DNA from: Hyphomicrobiaceae bacterium
Lineage (GTDB): Bacteria; Pseudomonadota; Alphaproteobacteria; Rhizobiales; Hyphomicrobiaceae
DNA length: 32,146 nucleotides
Direction: 5' to 3'
Assembly: GCA_020442185.1 (NCBI GenBank)
Contig: JAGRKS010000163.1
Coordinates: 1 to 32,146 of the forward strand
In this document: piece after piece, positions 16,472-23,228 of the stretch
Layout of the letters: every line of letters begins with the position of its first letter
Numbering within the stretch: the stretch's first letter is position 1
Translations under genes and position numbers: made by a program
The notes under the pieces: generated by a model
Seen by the model: only the letters and a program-made list of their open reading frames with translations
Database searches by the model: none
What the model was told of the DNA's origin: nothing

Positions 16472-17842
16472 TCACCACATGCCAATGACCCGGCCCGTTC
16501 CCGAGCGCGGGGCGTCCTTCAGTTCCAAGAGCCCGTAGCCGAGTGCGTCGACGAAGTGGTCTTCGTTCCAGTGGCGGCTCAGGTCTTCGGTGCGTAGATC
16601 GTCGCGGGGCGCGACCTGGATCGTGTCGATAAGCGGCCCAACGCGCGGGCTGAAGAACAGCGCCTTGCTGTCGCCATGCACCGCGCCGTCGAGCATGTTG
16701 CGCATGAGCGCAAACGTTCCGAGGCGATCTTTCCGGGCGGGCTTGCTCGCGCTCCGGAGGCCCTGCTCTTGCAGGACGCCGATCACGGTTTCCGAGAAGC
16801 CGCGAAAGTCGTCGAACACCACCGGCACGGCGGCGGGGTTCAGTCCCCATTCGCCCAGCATGGTCTTCACCATGGCCGCCAGCACGGACGGCGGGCTTCC
16901 GTCGCCTTGGCTGTAATTGCCCGGTTCGATGCAGGTGTGCCGCATGTCGAGGGCGAACACGTCGCCGGGGATGTAGTTCTGGCAGGGGTCAAGCAACTCC
17001 CCGAGCAATATCATTGCACTGGGAGATGCTGAGCCATAGTCGCCGCCGACGACGAACTTGTAGCGGTGCGTGCGGGGCGGTTCGACGATGTGTACCTTCG
17101 GGTCGAACATATCGAACATGAGCCCGCCGCCCTTCTGGTGCCAGTCTCCGAACAGCCATGCCTGTTGCAGCGCAGGGTTGCCCGCCGTGGCGGCGACAAG
17201 TTGTCGTCGGTACGCTTCGGCATCGAGCGACGGGTTGTCGGTCAGGTCCGAGAAGCAGTTGATCCACCACTCGCCCTCGTCGCTCTGGTAGGGCGTCCAA
17301 GGTGGGGCCTTGTTCACAAAGTTTCGCAGGAAGTGCACATGCGCGCGGCCCATGGGATTGGCGGTGATGTGCATGTGGGCGCGGATACCCTTCGGCGGGC
17401 GAAGGTTCGAGCGCAGCATGGTCAGGTAGTTGATCGCGCTGATCGGGTAATTGCCCGCCTCGTCCGCGGCGATCATCGTGTAGGTGCGGCCCTGGGCCGA
17501 GGCAAAGCTGTCGGCGTCGCCAATGTTTTTGAAGTAGACCATCGCACCGTTCGGGAAGCTGAGCGTGCCGCTGCCCTTGTTCTGCGACACAGCCCCGCCA
17601 AATGCGATGCGGCCAAGCTGGAACAGCTTGAAGCTCAACTCTTGGAGGCCTGCCCAGGACTCGCGCAGCACCAGCACCGAGGCGACGGCTCCATGCTCGC
17701 GCACATGGTCGAGCACGTCGAACAGCAGGCTCACGCTCTTGCCGCTGCCGCGACCGCCGAGGTTGGCGATGTTAGCGTGCCGGCGAAATTGCAGCACGCG
17801 GCGCTGAAAGGGGCTCGGGGCGGTCGGGAGCGTTTCAATCAT
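16472..17842 (-). CDS. Phage terminase large subunit
   Basis: 456-residue DNA-packaging motor with nuclease. The ATPase half has Walker A GGRGSGKS (29-36), Walker B TMIAADEA (122-129, Asp127-Glu128) and the coupling motif ITANP (159-163). The RNase-H-like nuclease half has Asp268 in VVGGDYGS, Asp344-Asp345 in VVFDDF and Asp432 in NEDHFVDALGYGLLEL. All catalytic residues are intact, so the gene looks functional rather than decayed. It overlaps terS by eight bases. No portal or capsid gene follows, which is unusual because terL is normally next to portal. Confidence 0.94.
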   Translation of the reverse strand: MIETLPTAPSPFQRRVLQFRRHANIANLGGRGSGKSVSLLFDVLDHVREHGAVASVLVLRESWAGLQELSFKLFQLGRIAFGGAVSQNKGSGTLSFPNGAMVYFKNIGDADSFASAQGRTYTMIAADEAGNYPISAINYLTMLRSNLRPPKGIRAHMHITANPMGRAHVHFLRNFVNKAPPWTPYQSDEGEWWINCFSDLTDNPSLDAEAYRRQLVAATAGNPALQQAWLFGDWHQKGGGLMFDMFDPKVHIVEPPRTHRYKFVVGGDYGSASPSAMILLGELLDPCQNYIPGDVFALDMRHTCIEPGNYSQGDGSPPSVLAAMVKTMLGEWGLNPAAVPVVFDDFRGFSETVIGVLQEQGLRSASKPARKDRLGTFALMRNMLDGAVHGDSKALFFSPRVGPLIDTIQVAPRDDLRTEDLSRHWNEDHFVDALGYGLLELKDAPRSGTGRVIGMW

Positions 17843-18476
17843 TGCGGCTCACCTTGACCATGCGCTGCCATTCGTCGTCAGAGAGCGGCGCGTTGATGGT
17901 GATGTTGATGTTGCTCTGCTGCGCGTTGGGATCGGTCGGCCCAACTTCACGCCAGCCCAGGCGGCCCTTGGCCAGAAAGATCGCGGCCGTCATGTTGCCC
18001 TTGCGGGCCTGCTTGAGCAGGATGTCGTTGATCTCGTCGCCCAGGCTGGCGCGGCCACGAGCCCACGCCTCGCCCACCTCCGGCTGCCGCTTGCGAATGT
18101 CGGCAAATGTCACATGGTGGATGCCGAGCTGTGCGGCGAGCGTGACCACGTCGTGTCCGTCACGGGCCATCTTCTCGACGAGGGCGATGCCTGCGGCGTT
18201 CACCTCGTACGACAGGCCGCTCGCGCGGCCCGATGGCTGGTGCACGATGATGTACTCGGGATTGTAGCGGCGGACGCCCTTGCGCGATCCTGCGGCGGGC
18301 AAAGCGGGCTCCGGCGCTGCACCCCCGGCCAAATCGGGATCGGGCTGCACCGGTCTGCCGCGAGCATCCCTTGGGCAGCCTGTCGGCGGTCGCCCTCGGC
18401 CCTTCCACACCTTAGGCGGTGTGTTTTCTGATGTTTGCCCCGCTGTCGGAGCGTTAATGTTACGCTGTGATGACAT
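17835..18476 (-). CDS. Phage terminase small subunit-like protein
   Basis: 213 residues. The N-terminal 65 residues are Pro/Gly/Arg-rich and probably disordered. An HTH-type region follows (DVVTLAAQLGIHHVTFADIRKRQPEVGEAWARGRASL), then the characteristic helix with KQARKGNMTAAIFLAKGRLGWRE, a pattern common in small terminases and related DNA-recognition subunits. It comes directly before terL with an eight-base overlap, the normal terS-terL order. It would recognise the packaging start site on DNA. The upstream gap holds repeats that could be its site or a replication origin. Confidence 0.85.
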   Translation of the reverse strand: MSSQRNINAPTAGQTSENTPPKVWKGRGRPPTGCPRDARGRPVQPDPDLAGGAAPEPALPAAGSRKGVRRYNPEYIIVHQPSGRASGLSYEVNAAGIALVEKMARDGHDVVTLAAQLGIHHVTFADIRKRQPEVGEAWARGRASLGDEINDILLKQARKGNMTAAIFLAKGRLGWREVGPTDPNAQQSNINITINAPLSDDEWQRMVKVSRND

Positions 18477-18494
18477 ATAGTTAGGACGCTGCGC

Positions 18495-18517
18495 ACACCA
18501 GTTCTATGGACTGGTGT
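18495..18517. repeat. 8-bp hairpin upstream of terS
   Basis: ACACCAGT (18495-18502) pairs with ACTGGTGT (18510-18517) across a 7-base loop, about 20 bases before the terS start on the minus strand. It could be an operator, an mRNA hairpin or a weak terminator. Confidence 0.45.
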
Positions 18518-18634
18518 TTACCGTATGCGGAGCTATCAGCAATTGCAAGCGAAAATGGGTGGCGAGGGCGGCTTTTTTCCCGCCAATTCAGATGCTTGGG
18601 CGGCGTCTCCCGAGCCCAGGGGAGCGCGTGGGGT

Positions 18635-18836
18635 GCTACCCCAACACCCGAAGGGGTAACGATGGGGGTAACACCAAAAAAGCGAGTAAAAACAACGTAG
18701 TTACTTGTGCTACCCCTGTTGCCCTTTCTTAAGTAGGTAAGATAAGAAAATAACAAGCAAGCCGCCCGCCACGGCGAACACGCGCGCCAAACGTAGGGGG
18801 TTCGGCCTCCGGGGTAGCAAGGGGTAACGGGGTAAC
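18635..18836. other. Candidate replication origin with GGGGTARC iterons
   Basis: Within the 380-base gap between terS and the helicase, GGGGTARC occurs seven times. Five copies are on the plus strand (18653-18660, 18665-18672, 18811-18818, 18821-18828, 18829-18836) and two on the minus strand (18635-18642, 18709-18716). Single-mismatch copies follow at 18864-18871 and 18891-18898 inside the end of the helicase gene. Between the clusters lies an AT-rich tract (about 18671-18765). Iterons plus an AT-rich segment next to a P4/D5-type helicase gene are what an element-specific origin would look like. A terminase recognition site is the main alternative. Confidence 0.62.
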
Positions 18837-18856
18837 AACCGAGCCGGGTCAAGGGC

Positions 18857-20653
18857 TTAGGCTGTTACCGCCTTAGAGTGGCGCTCGACCAGGGTAACAC
18901 CATCCACAACCTTAAGGTGTAGGTCGCTTAGCCGCCCACTGCCTTCGCGGGCATACCCCTTGCCTTGCGCGCCCATGACCCGGACGTTGTCATGCCTCCA
19001 GCCCAAGCGCCGCATCACAGCTGCCAGCCGCTCCTGCGCCCTCGCATCTTGGTGCTTGGGTTCAATGCCCAGGAGCCACAGCAGGCTCACGGTGTGCGCC
19101 CGCACACCTTGGGCTGCCAGCAACGCATCGGCCCGCGCCTGTACCGCCTCCCAGGTATCGCCCGCCCGCTCGTTTAGGTCCGGGTGCGCCTCGGCGCGCA
19201 ACTTGGCCAGAACTGCCGCATCAACAGCAGCCGCCAGCGCCTCGTCCCAGGTGTCGGCGACGGTCAGCAACTTTTGCTCGTCCTTGGCGGCGGTGTTGGG
19301 TACGGGTTGCGGCGACCAGCCATGGAGGTCTACAGCCTGGAGTGCGCCAAGCAACTGCTCGTAGCCACCGTCTTCCATGTCGGCCAGCATGGCGGCAAAT
19401 TTTTCGCGGTCGTTCTGCCACGCATCGCTTACACGAAGCACACAGAAGCGCCGGTCGTCATCGTCCAGGCGAACAACGTGCTGCTCGTTGCTCGACACGA
19501 TGAGGTGGATGCAGTTTGCGCTTGGCTCGCCGTCAACACCCTTGCCTTCAATCATCAGCGTGGGCTCGGTAATCAGCGCCTTCAGGCTGTTCGCTTGGCG
19601 GCGGTCGCCGGCAAAGAACGCTTCGTCGGCATACAGCAGCACGCAGTAACGCAGGTGCGCGTTGAAGTCGCCCAGGATGTGCTTGGCGTTGGCGCTCTGC
19701 AGGAAATGCCGCCCGAACAGCTTGCCGAACGTTCGAGCGAACACACCTTTGCCGGTGCCCTGTCCGCTTTGCAGCACGAGCGCGGTCTCGCCGGGGTGGT
19801 GCGGGTTCTGCACCGCGTTCGCCATCCAGTACCACACGTATTCGGCAAGGGTGGCATCGCCGCCGCAGATCACGTTATGCAGGAAGTTCAGGAAGCGCTC
19901 GACCTTGTCGATGCCACCGTCGGTGTCGGCACGCACGGCAAAGCCATGCCAGAGGTTCAGTTCGTCGGGGTCGGCTTCCTGCCCCGGCTTAAACACGAGC
20001 CGCGCCTTCGTTGGGCGTTGCTCGGCGTTCAGCCACAGATCCACGACCGGGATTGCGCAGTGTGTCCACTTGCCGTTCGTGGCGTTGAAGTTTTCTTCAA
20101 CGATGCGGCGGTTGCGGTGCGCCTGCCGGAACTCGGCCACGGACTGCATCTGCAGAACAACTTGGCCCTGCACCTTCTCCCACCATACGACGCGCACCTT
20201 GCCGCCTACATTTTGGACGAAGTGGTAGCGGCTGTTCAGCTCGACAAATGCCTCCTCCACCGACAGGCGGCGGGTAATGGCGTCCAAATATTCTTCAGTC
20301 ACGGCGGGGCTCACCGCCTCACGCAGTTGCAGCGTGCGCGCGTAGTCCTTCGGGTCCATGCCGTCGGGCACCACAAAGTCGCGGCAGTAGCGGTCGCGCA
20401 TCTGCTCCAGGTAGCGGTTCACATCAATGCCGTTGGCCCAATTGGGCGGCGGCACGTACAGACCGGGCAGCTCTGGGTCCTGCATGGCTGCCAGCAATTC
20501 CTGGACGCCGATGTAGGCAAACTCGCTGCGGTAGATGGCAGCCCACGAGGAATCATACTGGCCAGTCAGCGCCCAATCGCGCTGTTCAGGCGTGCACCAT
20601 GCCAGCCATGGATGGCGCTCTATTGCCGAAGACGGATTATCGGTGGTACTCAT
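18857..20653 (-). CDS. DUF5906-like SF3 (P4/D5-type) replication helicase
   Basis: 598 residues. The ATPase core has Walker A SGQGTGKG (296-303), Walker B CVLLYADEA (337-345), a polar sensor LIVSSNEQHVV (Asn389) and an arginine finger region DDDDRRFCVL (Arg401-402), as in superfamily-3 helicases of phages, satellites and plasmids. The N-terminal 290 residues show no TOPRIM or zinc-finger primase motif, so primase activity is not supported; the middle (VELNSRYHFVQNVGGKVRVVWWE) resembles the segment before the helicase in this group. It would unwind DNA at the element's origin, and the iteron-rich gap lies directly behind its stop. Two HTH genes lie just upstream. Confidence 0.85.
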   Translation of the reverse strand: MSTTDNPSSAIERHPWLAWCTPEQRDWALTGQYDSSWAAIYRSEFAYIGVQELLAAMQDPELPGLYVPPPNWANGIDVNRYLEQMRDRYCRDFVVPDGMDPKDYARTLQLREAVSPAVTEEYLDAITRRLSVEEAFVELNSRYHFVQNVGGKVRVVWWEKVQGQVVLQMQSVAEFRQAHRNRRIVEENFNATNGKWTHCAIPVVDLWLNAEQRPTKARLVFKPGQEADPDELNLWHGFAVRADTDGGIDKVERFLNFLHNVICGGDATLAEYVWYWMANAVQNPHHPGETALVLQSGQGTGKGVFARTFGKLFGRHFLQSANAKHILGDFNAHLRYCVLLYADEAFFAGDRRQANSLKALITEPTLMIEGKGVDGEPSANCIHLIVSSNEQHVVRLDDDDRRFCVLRVSDAWQNDREKFAAMLADMEDGGYEQLLGALQAVDLHGWSPQPVPNTAAKDEQKLLTVADTWDEALAAAVDAAVLAKLRAEAHPDLNERAGDTWEAVQARADALLAAQGVRAHTVSLLWLLGIEPKHQDARAQERLAAVMRRLGWRHDNVRVMGAQGKGYAREGSGRLSDLHLKVVDGVTLVERHSKAVTA

Positions 20654-20731
20654 AGCTACCTGATCCTTGCCGTGGTGATGGGTTCGAAGATGCGAGCCGG
20701 GGCGCTTCTGCCAAGCGCCTCGGCTTTGTTT

Positions 20732-20947
20732 TCAGAGCCGCCCGCCATGCGCTTCGAGCCACGTGCGAAGATCCTCGACGTGGTACTTCACCATGCGGTC
20801 GCCCAGGCGCGCCCAGCGAGGGCCGCCGCCTTCACGACGCCACTTCTCAAGTTGCGGAATGCTGATGCCCGTGAGGACGCTTACCTCACGCGGCGACAGG
20901 AGCTTGCGCTCCAACGGCACGGGTCGGTTGTTGTCGAGATAGCTCAT
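20732..20947 (-). CDS. AlpA-like helix-turn-helix protein (second of a pair)
   Basis: 71 residues from ATG 20947, which has GGGAGG nine bases upstream; a longer frame to 21025 is less likely. The protein is one small winged HTH: LLSPREVSVLTGISIPQLEKWRREGGGPRWARLGDRMVKYHVEDLRTWLE, the pattern of AlpA/excisionase-type regulators. Its start overlaps the stop of the upstream HTH gene by four bases. Such proteins switch on satellite or prophage excision genes or act as recombination directionality factors. Confidence 0.85.
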   Translation of the reverse strand: MSYLDNNRPVPLERKLLSPREVSVLTGISIPQLEKWRREGGGPRWARLGDRMVKYHVEDLRTWLEAHGGRL

Positions 20948-21153
20948 CGCGGTGCACCTCCCGACTCGATCCAGGCGCGCACATCGTCGATGTGATAGCG
21001 CACACGGCGGCCGATGCGGTGGCACTTCGGCCCGGTGCCCTTGTAGCGCCGCGACTCGAGCGCCTTGGGCGAAAAGCCGGTGAGCTTTGCGACCTGCTCG
21101 GGCGTTAGGTACTCGGCCTGGATGTCACTCCGGCCCCTTGCTGCTGCGCCCAT
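20944..21153 (-). CDS. AlpA-like helix-turn-helix protein (first of a pair)
   Basis: 69 residues with a single HTH/wing: YLTPEQVAKLTGFSPKALESRRYKGTGPKCHRIGRRVRYHIDDVRAWIES. It is clearly related to the next gene and coupled to it by an ATGA overlap, so the two may be an old duplication that could bind DNA as partners. Its ribosome site AGGAG abuts the ATG, an unusually short spacing. Position between integrase and replication genes fits a regulator of excision or replication. Confidence 0.85.
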   Translation of the reverse strand: MGAAARGRSDIQAEYLTPEQVAKLTGFSPKALESRRYKGTGPKCHRIGRRVRYHIDDVRAWIESGGAPR

Positions 21154-21251
21154 CTCCTACTCCTCGTGTCGAGGCGGAGAGGGGCAGCTCGGGGCGCGCT
21201 AACGGAGCCGCGAACTGCCGCCACCCCGCCAAGGGGTTGCGTCACGTTCAT
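21105..21251 (-). CDS. Possible 48-aa leader peptide upstream of the HTH pair
   Basis: A short frame beginning MNVTQPLGGVAAVRGSV has a good ribosome site (GGAG with suitable spacing before the ATG at 21251) and runs out of frame into the first HTH gene, ending at 21105. The product is Arg/Pro/Ala-rich and unrecognised. It may serve translational coupling, because the HTH gene's own ribosome site is badly spaced. Evidence is limited to that ribosome site. Confidence 0.25.
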   Translation of the reverse strand: MNVTQPLGGVAAVRGSVSAPRAAPLRLDTRSRRWAQQQGAGVTSRPST

Positions 21252-21369
21252 CGATTTCTCCGTTTCTGAGAGGTGCTCTGCCGCGATCTCTGCCGAAGGC
21301 AGGCGGACTTACGAAAACCCATGTCACGTGCGAGCGGGTGCACGCAACGCCATGAATATACGCGCAGTC

Positions 21370-22605
21370 TTAGCCCGCTGCAACCCCCACAGGACCGCCC
21401 CAGTTTGCGCTGGCTACTGAGGTATCTGCAAGGAAACCGACAATCAGCTCCGATATTTCGTCTTGAGCTGCCAGCAATTCCTGGAACGACAGCGAAAGGT
21501 CGGTGTAGTGCCCGTGCATGCCACGCACGGCGTGATCGACCAGCATTTCGCGATGGTGCTGGGCAATGCGAGTTTTGGCCGCGATGCTGATGAAGGTGTG
21601 CCGGATGCAGTGCCCGGTGCGCACCTTGTCTTCCCGCCAGTCCTCGACATGGCCAGATCGGCTCTCGGCCCAGAATAGAAATGGCGAGCCGGTTTGCAGT
21701 TCCATCAGTTCGGCGATGATCTTCACCATCGGCGTGCTCAGCGGCAGTGCAAACGGCCTACCACGTTTGAGCTTCGGGAAGGTGATGCGGCGCGCCTCCA
21801 GATCGACCCACGCGCGCCTCGTCTCGACTAGATGGCCGTACCGCATGCCGCTGAGCAGTGCGAGTTGGTGGAGGGACCGCCGCACCGGGTTCGCCAGCCC
21901 GTCGATCGCTTGCCACCAATCGGGCAGTTCGTCCAGCCGGAGAGCCTTGCTTTCGGGCATGCCGTTCTCGGCTATGACCGGCGGTGGCTTGAACCAGACG
22001 ATGCCTTCGACCGGGTTTGCTTTGCGCGTGGCGGGGTACGAGTTGAGCACGGCACGGAGCTGCTTGATGGTGTGGTTCGCCGCGTAGGGACCCCGCGTGC
22101 CGCCGATCTTCGTGTGCCGCTCCTCGACCATGGGCTGCGTGATCTTGCCGACCTTCAGATCGAGCCAGTCGGCAAGGTGGGTGCGCGAGTTCAGCAGAAT
22201 GTTGCCGGTGTGCGTGGCGTCCTTGCCCTGCCGCTCGCGCATCGCAGCGTAGCGCTCGTAGAGCGTCCGCAGGGTCGGCTCGCCGTCTCCGGCGGTGGTT
22301 GGGACGTCGCCCCGGCGAACGGTGCCCAGGACCTCGTCAGCCCATCTGCGGGCCTGTTCGAGGGTGTAGTCGGTGGTGCGGCCGAGGGTCTTGCGAATGC
22401 TCATGGGCCGGTCGCCGGCCTTCCGCAGTGTGCTCTGCACTTTGTAACTCGCGCTCAGCGGGTTCACCTCGATGAACAGCCCGCGCACCTTGTCGTCGCG
22501 GTAAATGCGAGGGCGCGGCTTGCCGCGTGAATCGAGCGCCTTGGGGTCGATCCCTTTGGCGACCAGTTTACGAACTATGGGCTCGGTCAGGCGGATGTGG
22601 GTCAT
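21370..22605 (-). CDS. int: Tyrosine-type integrase of the island
   Basis: 411 residues from ATG 22605 (MTHIRLTEPIVRKL); a longer frame to 22674 would run through the candidate arm sites. The N-terminal 90 residues look like an arm-binding domain (PRIYRDDKVRGLFIEVNPLSASYKV), followed by a core-binding SAM-like region and a catalytic domain. The catalytic residues are Arg255 in LLSGMRYGHL, His332 and Arg335 in GHCIRHTF, His358 in LVDHAV and the nucleophile Tyr367 in GHYTDLS, all present. It is divergent from attR and lies 131 bases from it, so it should integrate and excise the element at tRNA-Pro. GCAAACACC repeats just before the start suggest autoregulation. Confidence 0.95.
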   Translation of the reverse strand: MTHIRLTEPIVRKLVAKGIDPKALDSRGKPRPRIYRDDKVRGLFIEVNPLSASYKVQSTLRKAGDRPMSIRKTLGRTTDYTLEQARRWADEVLGTVRRGDVPTTAGDGEPTLRTLYERYAAMRERQGKDATHTGNILLNSRTHLADWLDLKVGKITQPMVEERHTKIGGTRGPYAANHTIKQLRAVLNSYPATRKANPVEGIVWFKPPPVIAENGMPESKALRLDELPDWWQAIDGLANPVRRSLHQLALLSGMRYGHLVETRRAWVDLEARRITFPKLKRGRPFALPLSTPMVKIIAELMELQTGSPFLFWAESRSGHVEDWREDKVRTGHCIRHTFISIAAKTRIAQHHREMLVDHAVRGMHGHYTDLSLSFQELLAAQDEISELIVGFLADTSVASANWGGPVGVAAG

Positions 22606-22610
22606 GTCGA

Positions 22611-22630
22611 GCAAACACCAAGCAAACACC
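22611..22630 (+). repeat. Right pair of GCAAACACC repeats (candidate integrase arm sites)
   Basis: GCAAACACC at 22611-22619 and 22622-22630, 11 bases start to start, about 105 bases inside attR and directly upstream of the integrase ATG. It mirrors the pair at 10899-10919. Confidence 0.7.
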
Positions 22631-22735
22631 AGCGGGTAAGGTCTGGTAGGGTTCTGTAGCCCACCAGTATGCACACATGCACTGATTTTGCTAGGTTTTT
22701 AAGGCTGCATATGGCGGCATAGTTGCCGCCCCGTT

Positions 22736-22786
22736 AGTCTGGGGGACTGGGGGTCGGAGGTTCAAATCCTCTCGCTCCGACCAATA
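22736..22786 (+). repeat. attR: partial tRNA-Pro copy at the right end of the island
   Basis: Anticodon stem-loop, T arm, acceptor 3' strand and CCA of a tRNA-Pro, lacking the 5' half, so not a functional tRNA. It matches attL at 46 of 51 positions. Its T arm differs at five bases, yet both T arms remain paired (GGAGG/CCTCT here, GTGGG/CCCGC at attL), so each 3' half comes from a working tRNA-Pro gene. Confidence 0.88.
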
Positions 22787-22821
22787 AATTCAATGATCGA
22801 CTGTTTGGTCTCATAAACCAG

Positions 22822-23106
22822 TTGCAGACGGAGGTTGATCGAGAGTGCACGTCTGTTCACGCATCCGGTGAACAATGGCTCACAGCTTGCACCTATGTCG
22901 GCGAAGGGATGACGGCGTTGGAGCCCGCCCTATCTGGCATCGAACGCATCGGTGGTGCTCTGGGGCTCGCAAGAAGGGCTGAAAACAATCAGCCGAAGGT
23001 TCCATCCAGAGAAGAACCGAAGCAGCTAGACGGACTACGCAAGCGCCTTCCTCTGCCGAAGAAGAACGGCTTCGACGAGGCGCTCGACGATGTGATCCCG
23101 TTCTAG
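22822..23106 (+). CDS. Possible small protein just after attR
   Basis: A frame of 94 codons from TTG 22822, unrecognised. The reading stays protein-like upstream of the TTG (NKFNDRLFGLINQL) and remains open back into attR without an ATG, so the true 5' end may have been lost. An internal ATG (22909) would give 65 residues ending GFDEALDDVIPF. The C-terminal half is basic, then acidic. Weak evidence; a non-coding reading is possible. Confidence 0.35.
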   Translation: MQTEVDRECTSVHASGEQWLTACTYVGEGMTALEPALSGIERIGGALGLARRAENNQPKVPSREEPKQLDGLRKRLPLPKKNGFDEALDDVIPF

Positions 23107-23228
23107 TCGGCGTGAAGCAATACGAACGACTCCGGCTTCGGCTCGATGGGGTGACGCAAGGCTGAGCACCAGTATGCCGCTTCACAGATGGGCACGCTTA
23201 TCGTCGTGCACGTCGTCTCCGCCCCCTC

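Larger units (their letters stand above)
10805..22786. mobile_element. tRNA-Pro-integrated satellite/prophage-like island with packaging genes and restriction-modification cargo
   Basis: About 12 kb bounded by a 51-bp imperfect repeat of the tRNA-Pro 3' half. Read from the right end, the contents are a tyrosine integrase, two AlpA-type HTH proteins, a DUF5906-like helicase, an iteron-bearing non-coding region, terS, terL, three unknown genes, a small plus-strand gene, vsr, a cytosine methyltransferase, a convergent endonuclease gene and an orphan 114-aa gene. Portal, capsid, head-protease, tail and lysis genes are absent. The endonuclease/methylase/vsr part has visibly lower GC than the phage-like part, suggesting separate acquisition. 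The integrase lies at the end opposite the intact tRNA. Whether it is a satellite or a deletion derivative of a prophage cannot be told from sequence alone. Confidence 0.88.

Noticed and set aside
18635..18836. A CRISPR array at the GGGGTARC repeats
   Set aside because: The repeats are only 8 bases, occur in both orientations and have irregular spacing; they fit iterons instead. No CRISPR array is seen elsewhere in the window.
18857..20653. Calling the helicase a primase-helicase
   Set aside because: No zinc finger, TOPRIM or archaeo-eukaryotic primase motif is visible in the N-terminal half; only the helicase is supported.
19184..20995. Long 603-codon frame on the plus strand opposite the helicase
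   Set aside because: It is antisense to a helicase with intact Walker and sensor motifs; its translation shows no motif and is a high-GC shadow.
22736..22786. A second tRNA-Pro gene
   Set aside because: The 5' acceptor strand, D arm and the 5' part of the anticodon stem are missing; it is an attachment-site remnant.
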